This document shows, piece after piece, positions 56,118-64,000 of a DNA stretch of 64,000 bases. Under the pieces are notes generated by a model. That model saw only the letters and a list, made by a program, of their open reading frames with translations. It made no database searches and had not been told where the DNA came from. Source of the stretch: Margaritifera margaritifera. Taxonomy: Eukaryota; Mollusca; Bivalvia; Unionida; Margaritiferidae. Position 1 is the first letter of the stretch; every line of letters starts with the position of its first letter. The DNA lies in contig JAQPZY010001675.1 of the NCBI GenBank assembly GCA_029931535.1, forward strand, positions 5,955,501 to 6,019,500. The letters are read 5' to 3'. A program made the position numbers and the translations under genes.

Positions 56118-57316
56118 AGGGTATTTGAAAAGTTCTGAATATTATTGCACTGTTCAACAAAGTTCTTTATCATTAAACAGGATGTCAGTGTATCCCCTCA
56201 AAGTACTCTGCATGCACCTCTACACACTTATTCACTCTGATTATCCAATTATTAAATGCCGTTTTGTATTCACTTTTTGGTATGTTGTTCATACACTGAA
56301 AAACTGCACTTCCAACCGCAATGTGGCTTTTAAATTTTCTGCCCTCAGTGAATTTTGAACATGGGATTCAGCCAAAAATCACCTGGAGCTAAATCAGTGC
56401 TGTATGGAGGATGTGGCAAAGTATGGATGCTCTACTGCTTCAGGAGGTCCGTCACAATGGTGGATTTATGCGACGGTACAGTGTTGTGGAGTAGATGGAT
56501 ACCTCAGGTACTGGCACATGGAAGGGTGGTTTGGTAGCATTCTACGACATTTGGCAACACTTTGGAGGCATAAAAATGTCCATTAACACTAGCAGAGTCA
56601 GGCAAAGGTACACGGACGACTGGGCGTTATGCATAAAAATTATGTGTGTAAAACTTGCAACAATCCGATTTACGTCAAGCAATTGAGCAATTTGTGGTCT
56701 CAGCTCGTTTTCTCCAATCCAAACTTTATTATTTTCTTTTGAGTTGGGTTCAGAAAAGTAAATTCATGTTTCATGAATTGTGACAATATCATTCAAATGT
56801 CTCTGGTCACTCTTTTCATATTTGGCGAGTAGCTGTTTGGCAATTTCAACCCATCAACAAATGTGGGACCCATCTCACACAAACCTTTCTGAACTTCAAA
56901 TGATTCTCCAGTATATTAAAAACAGCTGAAAAACAGAACATGGATCATCTTCCATGGATTCACGACAATCTTTAAAGATGAAACCATGTCAAAATTGTAG
57001 AATATGACGGAGAATTACATCCATAAACTTTATCCAAGTTGGCCTTGATATCAGAAAGTACCCTAAGAGTGCCCAGATTTTACAGTATGCTCTTTATTCA
57101 GTTACAGAATTGTTCTCCTTCTCTAACATTTTTACGTCACTGTCATTTACCCATGTCATGTCACACTCATATATCTGCACTCCGCAGGTGTCCAGTGTGC
57201 AGCTGGAGACCATTTTATAGAATGTTATTGTGTTTATCAATCATTGTTAACTTTACTGACAGATTAAAAGAAGCAAAAAAGTTGTAACAAAATATTCAGA
57301 ACTTTTCAAATACCCT
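56118..57316 (-). mobile_element. mariner-family element with 26-bp TIRs (inactive)
   Basis: The left end AGGGTATTTGAAAAGTTCTG (plus AATATT) and the right end are a perfect 26-bp inverted repeat (56118-56143 and 57291-57316). Length is 1199 bp, as for mariner elements. A TA duplication is not clean at the right side. The minus strand encodes a broken mariner transposase. Confidence 0.9.
56180..57010 (-). pseudogene. mariner transposase, broken
   Basis: Reading the minus strand from about 57010: EIAKQLLAKYEKSDQRHLND then IVTIHET (canonical form has D-E-T-W, here the Asp is His and the Trp codon is a stop), then IYFSEPNSKENNKVWIGENE. Near 56403-56362 comes YSTDLAPGDFWLNP, matching the mariner YSPDLAPSD(Y/F)-type catalytic block. 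Several stops and frame changes are present, so it is inactive. The N-terminal helix-turn-helix region was not resolved. Confidence 0.85.
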
Positions 57317-58080
57317 TTGTAGATTATCCGATTAGCTTTTCATGCCAGTAAAGATTTTTTTTTTTTTATCACCTTTTTGGACTGGTACCTTTCAAAGGAA
57401 AAATGCACACAGCTATTTGACATGGACATGAAATTTGTTATTCATGCTTATGTGCATATGTAGATGATCCTATTCAAATTTTATGCCACTAAAGCATACC
57501 ATATTTTTTTATTTTGTTACTTTTTGTTCACTTAGACGTTTTTGTCTGCAGTTGGGGCATGTGTATTTTACAAACACAAATCTGGTTCATTTTGATGGTC
57601 ATTATCAACAACAACAAGCAGAATAAAAAAGAAATAGTAATTGCGGCAAACAGTTTTGGAAAGAATTTTGTGGGAAAAACTTTTTTTTTAAATCATTGAC
57701 AAAATTAACATCTCCCCATTTTTCTTTAAAAACTTCTTCAATGAACTTTATGATTTCAAGACCCAAAGATTTAGGAAAATGCTCCGTTCCATGTAAATCT
57801 TTACAAGCCACTAATCTTGCTATATCCATACAAATGGCATGCATTCTTACAATTTTCAGATGCATTCAGGGCAATAAAACAGCGATATGCACTGTTAGTA
57901 TACAAGATATTTTGGTTCTGCCGAGTGGCCTATTTATCATGAATTTGAACATGGTGGACATGTCAATTGGCATAGCATTGAATTTCTCCAATTTTTAAAC
58001 CATGCTATTTATAAATTAACAAATAAACATAACATGCCTTTAGAAATCTATATTTAGTCAAAATGGTCAAGTAAATAGAT
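57317..58080. other. intergenic sequence, repeat-derived
   Basis: 57400-57600 is related to 55640-55810. The minus-strand open frame at 57605-57865 has protein-like composition (IEEVFKEKWGDVNFVNDLKK) but no family I recognise, and it ends in low-complexity sequence. Confidence 0.4.
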
Positions 58081-58081
58081 C

Positions 58082-58296
58082 TACCGTATATACTCGAGTA
58101 TAATCCGATGCAAACTGCATAGACCCAGATCCGTCATCGCATAATATGCCGGCAGATCCGAGTCTATGCAGTTTGTAAGGACTAATCAGTAGAACAAACA
58201 ATATAGACCCTGATCTGCCAGCGCATTATGCGACGGCAGAGCAGGGTCTATGTTGTTTGCATTTGTACTGTGATTTATTAGCAAGTAAAGACGGTA
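58082..58296 (+). mobile_element. double-palindrome MITE, copy F (core inverted)
   Basis: Runs TACCGTATATACTCG to GTAAAGACGGTA, 215 bp. The palindromes are 58111-58175 (AAACTGC type) and 58195-58259 (AACAA type), each 65 bp with a 19-bp spacer (TAAGGACTAATCAGTAGAA). The order is the reverse of copies B and G although the termini are in the same orientation. Confidence 0.9.
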
Positions 58297-58731
58297 TGTA
58301 AATGTCAGGTTTATAACATTCAGGCTAACTTAACCAAGTATCCAGGTTCTTCTAGACTCTGATTACAAGTCTCAGATGGCAAGCTCTTCTCAAGACTCAA
58401 TTTTTGTCCCTAATGCCACAAAAATGGCAGCCCATACTGTAGTACCATTAACTTAACACTACCTAATGATAGCCTCATTGAACACACCTCATATTTGTTG
58501 TCTGACCTCCGAAGCAAGCAATAGAGAATATCAAGATAAATGGTATGCTGTCTGACAGACAGTATTCAGATTCATTCAGATTGATGCCCCAACTTAAGAA
58601 GCAAGCAATAGAGAATATCATGACAAATGATATGCTGTCTAACAGACAGTATTCAGATTAGTTGTCCCACCTTCGAAAAAGCCAGAAAAACAAAATATCA
58701 ATTGTAAAATAAGCATGATATTGGGACCACG

Positions 58732-59012
58732 TTGTCAGCATCTGTGTCACACCAGGGATTTGTTTATCCTGCTTTTTACAAGTGTAATAATGTCGGCATC
58801 TGTGTCACACCAGGGATTTGTTTATGCTGCTTTTACAAGTGTAATAATGTCAGCATCTGTGTCACACCTGGGATTTGTTTATCCTGCTTTTACAAGTGTA
58901 ATAATGTCAGCATCTGTGTCACACCAAAGATTTGTTTATGCTGCTTTTACAAGTGTAATAATGTCAGCATCTGTGTCACACCAGGGATTTGTTTATGCTG
59001 CTTTTACAAGTG
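58732..59012 (+). repeat. 57-bp tandem array, about 5 units
   Basis: The unit is GTCAGCATCTGTGTCACACC, AGGGATTTGTTTATGCTGCT, TTTACAAGTG and TAATAAT. The period of 19 codons yields overlapping open frames in two frames, which are not genes. Confidence 0.95.
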
Positions 59013-59925
59013 CATCATGGAACAACAACTGCTGAAACTGTTATGAAATTTTTGCATCTTCTCAGTTGTCATGTGCACATATATACATACAGTTGCCCCA
59101 TAAAAGGTAAATTTTGATCTCAGAAGTTGGTAAAGTTCGATCTTGGCATTTCAAGTTAAATAATTGTAATAAACATTCACTCTGCTTATTTTATACAGAG
59201 TGGCCATCACATGGAACAAAATCATTAGATCACAACAGAAGAAAAAAAATATTTTTACTGAAGCTAAAAGATTATCTACATGGCATTATAGAGTAATTAC
59301 AGTGTGCAGGTACTTTCTACCATTTTCAAAACAAGATCCGGGGTCCACGGTATTGCGAATTTATATGCATAAAAGGGTCAAATTGGGAAATTTTGACATT
59401 TTTTACAAACTGTCAATTCACACAAATTTACAAAGAAAAGATTTTTAAACATTAAAATAATTCAATAGCCCCAGAGTCCATGCCAGGGGTGATTCAGGCA
59501 AATAGTCGCCCTCGAGTCTGTCAAAAGGCCTAAACAGGTCCAAAAAGTGAAGTTCACTTGGCCTTGCATTGGTTTCACAACATTCACCCTGCCCATTTTG
59601 TTTCAAAACATTATTTCAAATTAAATGCCTACTTTTGTTTCAATTTTTCCTTAAAAAAAAAAAGAAAGGTGGAAAGTTAGAAAAGGAAGTTTTATTCTCT
59701 GTAGTCAATGTTGGTTCTAATTTGATGATAATAAATGCCAAGCTACATCCTTTATTTACACTTAGGATCACTAAAGCATCAATAGATTAATGGTCCAGGT
59801 CATGAAATAACAGCAACATTTGTGGAAACAGTAATGATAAATTTTGAGATACAGTGAATCCATTTATTTTCATGTGTATCAACTGTTGTGGTATTGCAAA
59901 AAGTTTTGTCTGTGCTTTAAATTGG
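59013..59925. other. intergenic sequence without recognisable features
   Basis: No supported gene or repeat between the 57-bp and 39-bp arrays. Confidence 0.45.
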
Positions 59926-59926
59926 T

Positions 59927-60080
59927 GATTGTGTTGTTTCCATACAAGGAGCATAATGAGAAATAGATTGTGTTGTTTCCATACAAGAAGCATCATGAGA
60001 AATATATCGTGTTGTTTCCATACAAGGAGCATCATGAGAAATAGGTCATGTTGTTTCCATACAAGGAGCATTGTGGGGAA
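59927..60080 (+). repeat. 39-bp tandem array, about 4 units
   Basis: The unit is ATTGTGTTGTTTCCATACAA followed by GGAGCATCATGAGAAATAG. Confidence 0.95.
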
Positions 60081-60885
60081 ATAGATCTCAAAAATTAGTA
60101 CCCCACAACAATTGTGAATTCACAGTATTTTGCAATTGTGTTTTTGATAAGAATTCCAGAAAACAATGAAAATGATTCTACAAGGATTTTGTTATGAACC
60201 ATACTTCCAAACGGTCATTCAGATGAAAATAGTATCCTGTATGTGTCGCAGTTGGAATTTTTTTAAATAAATAATCAGTCAACAACAAGTGAAATGCCAA
60301 TCTGCCCCAAAGTTTTGCAGAATACTCTGAATTTTTATCATCTACCTATTAAAAACAAATTATAAACAATGAAGGAACCACTTTTCATTAGACACGATGC
60401 TAGTCTTTAAAGGTATCACTCTACGAATTGGAGCATCCTACTGTAGTTCTTTAGAAAATCATTAATATTTTCTCAGATATTTCCTGCTGATCTGATAACC
60501 AGTGAAGAATGTTACTTGCATTAAACAGAAAGCAGATTTAAAGTCTAAACAGAAAAATGTTTATTGAGTTTAGGCTCTTTACTTTTGCATAGGATGATAA
60601 AGCAAACAGGTGCAATTTGGTCAGTTCCAGAAAGATTACTTGCACCAAAATGTTCAGTCATTTCATTCAAATACAACTATTAGAAAATGCAACATAGCCT
60701 ATGCCTATTTTTAATGTGTTGTGTCCAGTTTAGTGCCTAACATGAAGAAGATAGGCTTATTGCATCTGAAATTCTAACTAATGGACTGGATTTCATCAAC
60801 AATGTAAAAGAAAAAATAGAAAAGGTATTTCATTAGTGTAGTAATACCTTAAATGTGATAACCTAAAACATAAAAAAGACATCAA
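60081..60885. other. intergenic sequence downstream of EXOSC4
   Basis: Nothing recognisable. A minus-strand AATAAA (TTTATT at 60890-60895) at the right edge is a possible polyadenylation signal for EXOSC4. Confidence 0.45.
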
Positions 60886-60916
60886 AACCTTTATTTTTCT
60901 TTCTTCAGTTTATACT

Positions 60917-61080
60917 AGTCTGGACTTTGGGGACAATCACAAATATAATGCACATATTGATCTAGACGGTTTAGACAATAACAATATATAATGCATGTAT
61001 TGGTCTGGACTGTGGAGATAATAACGATATATAATGCAATTATTGGTCTGGACTTTGGAGACAAATAACAATTCATAGTG
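60917..61080 (+). repeat. tandem repeat of about 50 bp, 3-4 units
   Basis: TATTGGTCTGGACTGTGGAG, ATAATAACGATATATAATGC type blocks recur. If the polyadenylation site at 60890 is used, the repeat lies in the EXOSC4 3' untranslated region. Confidence 0.85.
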
Positions 61081-61127
61081 CAAAAAAATGATCGATTTTA
61101 ATAACGAGTTCAAATCATACATCATGA

Positions 61128-61490
61128 TTAGTCAAGTTTGTGGAAAGCTGACACTTCACTTATGTGGTCTCTAACTGCATTGTCCAACACCTGATAAACA
61201 TCTTTTGTTCCCTTTACTGCCATATCTAGTACTTTACTCAAGTTATCCTCGTGTAGTCTCGAGTTCATCTCCAGAAAAACAATCTGAGATGATTTTGGCA
61301 ATGTGGCCACAATGAGCTCGGGACCTCCTGAAGACTCCTCTAAATAGTTGATATCAACAATAGGAGAGTCTTTTATAAAACTGGCAGAGCAAGCACATAC
61401 ATAATCCTTCATTGGAATGCCAGCATCTATCAAAGCTAGAGTGGCAGCATTCACACTGGCACAGTAATTTCCTCCATCTGACTGAAGAAC
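61128..61490 (-). CDS. EXOSC4: EXOSC4 (RRP41) exosome subunit, last exon
   Basis: This exon encodes the C-terminal 120 residues of RRP41/EXOSC4, an RNase PH-like subunit of the RNA exosome ring. It reads VLQSDGGNYCASVNAATLAL, then IDAGIPMKDYVCACSASFIK, and later SQIVFLEMNSRLHEDNLSKV, ending FHKLD and TAA. The strings SDGG..SVNAATLAL, DAGIPM.D and M..RLHED are hallmarks of RRP41 proteins. The acceptor is TTAATAG just before 61490 (minus strand). The exon starts on a codon boundary that fits the upstream exon ending IDIYVE. In animals the exosome ring subunits are catalytically inactive, and RRP41 pairs with RRP45. The sequence is very well preserved. Confidence 0.96.
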   Translation of the reverse strand, partial: VLQSDGGNYCASVNAATLALIDAGIPMKDYVCACSASFIKDSPIVDINYLEESSGGPELIVATLPKSSQIVFLEMNSRLHEDNLSKVLDMAVKGTKDVYQVLDNAVRDHISEVSAFHKLD

Positions 61491-62165
61491 CTATTAATAC
61501 AAACAAAAAAATTTAAGTACCGTATATACTCGCATACATTCAGAGTCCAAATGCAAACAACATCGACCCTGATCTGCCGGCGCATGATGCACCGGCAGAT
61601 CAAGGTCGATGTTGTTTGTTCTACTGATTAGTCCTTACAAACTGCATAGACCCAGATCTGCCAGCGCATTATGCGACGGCAGATCTGGGTCAATGCAGTT
61701 TGCATTTGGTATAGGTTTATAGACAAGTATAGACGGTAGACATAGTCTCTGTTTGTACGCCAACATTTTACAGTTTACTCTAGCAGTGAAAAAAAACAAC
61801 CTCCTTTCAGTTAGAACCCAGAGCAAAAAAGATTTAGAAGACCAAAATATTCAAAACCTTAAAAACTACAACTTCTGGAAGACTCTTTGCTTTTTAAATA
61901 TCTGGACTTGATGGCATCTTCAGTTCACATTTAAATACAACTCACAACAATTGGTTTAATTTCCATGGTAAACTTGCATTTTAAACAGAATTTATTGCTT
62001 ATCATTTTGAAAATAACATTTGTTATTTTTATTATGAAAATAATTCTTACTAGCCCACTGAACTGTAAAGTTGTATTGTGATGAATTTAAAATTAAAAAA
62101 ACATACATCACAGGCCAAGGATATTGACAGCTGAAATAACAAGACATGCTAAAATATATACATAC
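61491..62165 (-). other. EXOSC4 intron containing a double-palindrome MITE
   Basis: It carries GTATGT at its donor (62165) and an acceptor TTAATAG at 61497-61491. The only recognisable content is copy G at 61518-61738, whose right terminus is 27 bp from the acceptor. Confidence 0.85.
61518..61738 (+). mobile_element. double-palindrome MITE, copy G (best preserved)
   Basis: Runs TACCGTATATACTCGC to AGTATAGACGGTA, 221 bp. Palindrome 1 is at 61554-61618 (65 bp, CAAACAACATCGACCC and its mirror). Palindrome 2 is at 61638-61702 (65 bp, CAAACTGCATAGACCC and its mirror). They are separated by 19 bp (TTCTACTGATTAGTCCTTA). The two share the inner core GATCTGCC(G/A)GCGCAT..ATGCG..GGCAGATC and differ mainly in the outer arms. 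The ends fit a TA target duplication with inverted repeat CCGTMTATACT. Confidence 0.95.
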
Positions 62166-62365
62166 TTCAACATATATATCAATCTGTGACCTAGGATAGA
62201 GACTTGTCATTATTGCTGCATTGAAGGTCTGTTGAAGATGCATGGTCATATCTTTTGACTTGCGGTCTCCACGAGGCCGACGTTTCCTCTCTCCTGTGCT
62301 GAAAGTTGCCATACTGTATTGACAGTTGACAAGGACTTTGTCATGCAGTGCCTTTCCCCTGCCAC
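62166..62365 (-). CDS. EXOSC4: EXOSC4 (RRP41) exosome subunit, penultimate exon
   Basis: The exon reads GRGKALHDKVLVNCQYSMAT, then FSTGERKRRPRGDRKSKDMT and MHLQQTFNAAIMTSLYPRSQ, ending IDIYVE. The motif NCQYSMATFSTGERKRRPRG is diagnostic for RRP41/EXOSC4. It begins with two bases of a codon (GT) after a CTACAG acceptor and ends on a codon boundary at GTATGT. Residues upstream, including the start and the region expected to read close to GN-T-K-AL, are not found in the remaining 1.6 kb of the window, so the first exon(s) are probably further right. A 27-bp tandem array directly abuts the acceptor. Confidence 0.96.
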
Positions 62366-62371
62366 CTGTAG

Positions 62372-62803
62372 TCTAGAGAAGATAAGAGATATTACCAGTC
62401 AACAGAAGATAAGAGATATTACCAGTCTAAAGATAATAGATATTACCAGTCTATAGAAGATAAGAGATATTACCAGTCTAGAGAAGATAAGAGATATTAC
62501 CAGTCTAGAGAAGATAAGAGATATTACCAGCCTAGAGAAGATAAGAGATATTACCAGCCTAGAGAAGATAAGAGATATTACCAGTCTAGAGAAGATAAGA
62601 GATATTACCAGCCTAGAGAAGATAAGAGATATTACCAGTCTAGAGAAGATAAGAGATATTACCAGTCTAGAGAAGATAAGAGATATTACCAGCCTAGAGA
62701 AGATAAGAGATATTACCAGTCTGGAGAAGATAAGAGATATTACCAGTCTGGAGAAGATAAGAGATATTACCAGTCTAGAGAAGATAAGAGATATTACCAG
62801 TAT
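62372..62803 (-). repeat. 27-bp tandem array, about 16 units, abutting an EXOSC4 acceptor
   Basis: On the minus strand each unit is TTATCTTCTCTAGACTGGTA followed by ATATCTC. The pyrimidine-rich CTTATCTTCTCTAG part resembles a 3' splice site. The true acceptor (CTCTAGACTACAG) is the last, altered unit. The 9-codon period makes an apparent 180-residue open frame (62399-62941) that is not a gene. Confidence 0.95.
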
Positions 62804-64000
62804 TATATAGATAAGCATGCACTTTCTTCTCAAGGATATATATCTTGATAGTACCTTTTTAGTTACTGCAACAAATAAACTAATCCAAAAAATCACCATA
62901 AGCATACTGCCTTCTATTTCATCAAATAGGTAAAACATCATCTATAATCGAGTAATAACACAGATCAAGAGTTGTTTAGTAACTTCAGTTCACAAAGAAT
63001 TTCCCATTATGGTTTTATTATTTTTTAAATAATATTTCTTTAGAGATCATATGAAAATAAGTGGAAGTTCTACTTTTTTATATACTTGGTTTTGATAAAT
63101 AAATGCTGCATATCCAGGTTGAATCTTCTTGTTTGCTATTAAGGTTGTTTTGTTTTTTTTAATTACTCTGAAGACTGAAGTAATTTTAAAATGTTATTCA
63201 GACACATTTAATGATTTTTAAAAAATTAATACGGCAATAATGCCAATTAAAAAAATCAACACTGCAATGGTTAAATACACCTGCTAAATTTTATATGCAG
63301 TTCAGTCTCAGAAAAGTTCACCTGATCAGGCCCAGCTTTCACGAAACTCCTCAAACCTGAGTAGATACTCAACTCTATTTTTTTATCAGCTAGCATTTCG
63401 AAAACTACAACAAAAATACTGTGAATAGCCAAGTTCTCAAAACAATTGCCCACGCATTTGCTGGTCATAACATCTTACAGAGCTAGAAAAATTTGAGTCG
63501 AGTATATGAGTACGTATTCACCTTGAGTTGTTTTGTGAAAGCAGGGTGAGGCTTAGACAGGCTATATATGTTTCTCCACTGTAATAAAATAGTTTTGGGA
63601 ATTGCCCTCAAACAGTTTTCCCATGCATTCTCTGTTTTCATTGGCTGTCACTAATTATACAGATACAATAATGGCAGATTTCATGAGAATGAATGGATCC
63701 ATATTTCGGCAAATGAAATATCTTTTAAGTGCTTTCTGAAATGTCATCCACACTGTTTTAATTGTAGAAGGGTTATGTAGCTTAGTAATTCAGCCACCTG
63801 GAAGACAAGACAAGTCAATATACAAGTGAGAGTGGTAGCAATTGTTTTCAGAATTTTTTCAAAATTCTGGCTTTGTGGCCTCAGATTTGACGCAAGTCAG
63901 CAGTGACAATGGTAAATATTTCATGATGACAGCACAACACATATTTGAATATTAATCAAATATAGGCTACTAATATTAGGATAGTAAAATCAGGTATTAA
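62804..64000. other. EXOSC4 intron or upstream region, no recognisable exon
   Basis: I looked for the N-terminal part of RRP41 on the minus strand and did not find it. No other gene or repeat is supported. Confidence 0.45.

Noticed and set aside
57605..57865. 86-residue minus-strand open frame
   Set aside because: Composition is protein-like, but no domain is visible, it ends in low complexity and the area is repeat-derived; not enough to call a gene.
58715..59046. Two overlapping open frames of about 105 residues with 19-residue repeats
   Set aside because: Both are readings of the same 57-bp array in different frames.
62399..62941. 180-residue minus-strand open frame with VISLIFSRL repeats
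   Set aside because: It is produced by the 27-bp tandem array (nine codons per unit), is out of frame with the adjacent EXOSC4 exon and ends in a stop before it.
63271..63468. Candidate first exon of EXOSC4 on the minus strand
   Set aside because: The translation does not resemble the N-terminus of RRP41 and no matching splice junction was found.

Overview
The window is animal nuclear DNA: AT-rich, intron-rich and densely filled with tandem repeats and decayed transposons. The repeat content points to a mollusc, probably a bivalve or gastropod. It includes DIRS-like and Penelope-like retroelement remains, a tRNA-derived SINE, a SINE with a V-like 3' domain, and long low-copy repeats with the 'GGTCAAGGTCACTGTGACT' flavour. 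The phylum is an inference and no species is claimed.

Two protein-coding genes are supported. The first lies on the plus strand from before 652 to 49332. Twelve in-window exons (652-869, 9083-9298, 13463-13539, 14235-14475, 21423-21636, 23719-23822, 26267-26546, 26882-27016, 39362-39581, 45103-45205, 48115-48191, 49060-49332) join in phase with no internal stop. They encode about 11 C2H2 zinc fingers followed by a finger-free C-terminus rich in Val, Gln and acidic residues. The 5' exons lie left of the window. The layout (one isolated finger, an acidic spacer of about 200 residues, a finger cluster, a long tail) recalls ZNF335/NIF-1, but that name is tentative. The second gene, on the minus strand, is EXOSC4 (RRP41, an RNase PH-like exosome ring subunit). 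Its last two exons are 62366-62365 side and 61490-61128, that is 62365-62166 and 61490-61128; earlier exons lie beyond the right edge or were not found.

Layout: 1-567 hAT-like fragment; 652-869 first visible zinc-finger exon; 1540-7450 decayed DIRS-like element split by 2.9 kb of satellites and palindromic elements; 8375-10100 two satellites, one inside a terminal-inverted-repeat (TIR) element; 10139-11400 Penelope-like RT remains and an orphan zinc-finger fragment; 12326-13248 satellites; 13463-14475 two exons; 16500-18930 repeats with a nested hAT MITE; 21423-27016 four zinc-finger exons with a 48-bp satellite between; 27017-39361 a 12 kb intron holding a splice-donor minisatellite, hAT remains, a 1.9 kb TIR element and a second DIRS-like copy; 39362-49332 the last exons with a piggyBac-like element and SINEs between; 49333-61127 intergenic, with pogo/Tigger-like and mariner elements; 61128-62365 EXOSC4.

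The most unusual observations concern splice sites embedded in tandem repeats. One zinc-finger exon ends in a 49-bp minisatellite in which exon end plus splice donor is copied a dozen times; reading past the first donor meets an immediate in-frame TGA. Exon 45103-45205 has a 42-bp duplication of its donor that would add 14 codons in frame. The EXOSC4 acceptor abuts an array of about 16 units of 27 bp, each carrying a pyrimidine-rich CTAG like a 3' splice site. A second theme is a family of about 220-bp elements made of two 65-bp palindromes, present in about seven copies, one with its core inverted.
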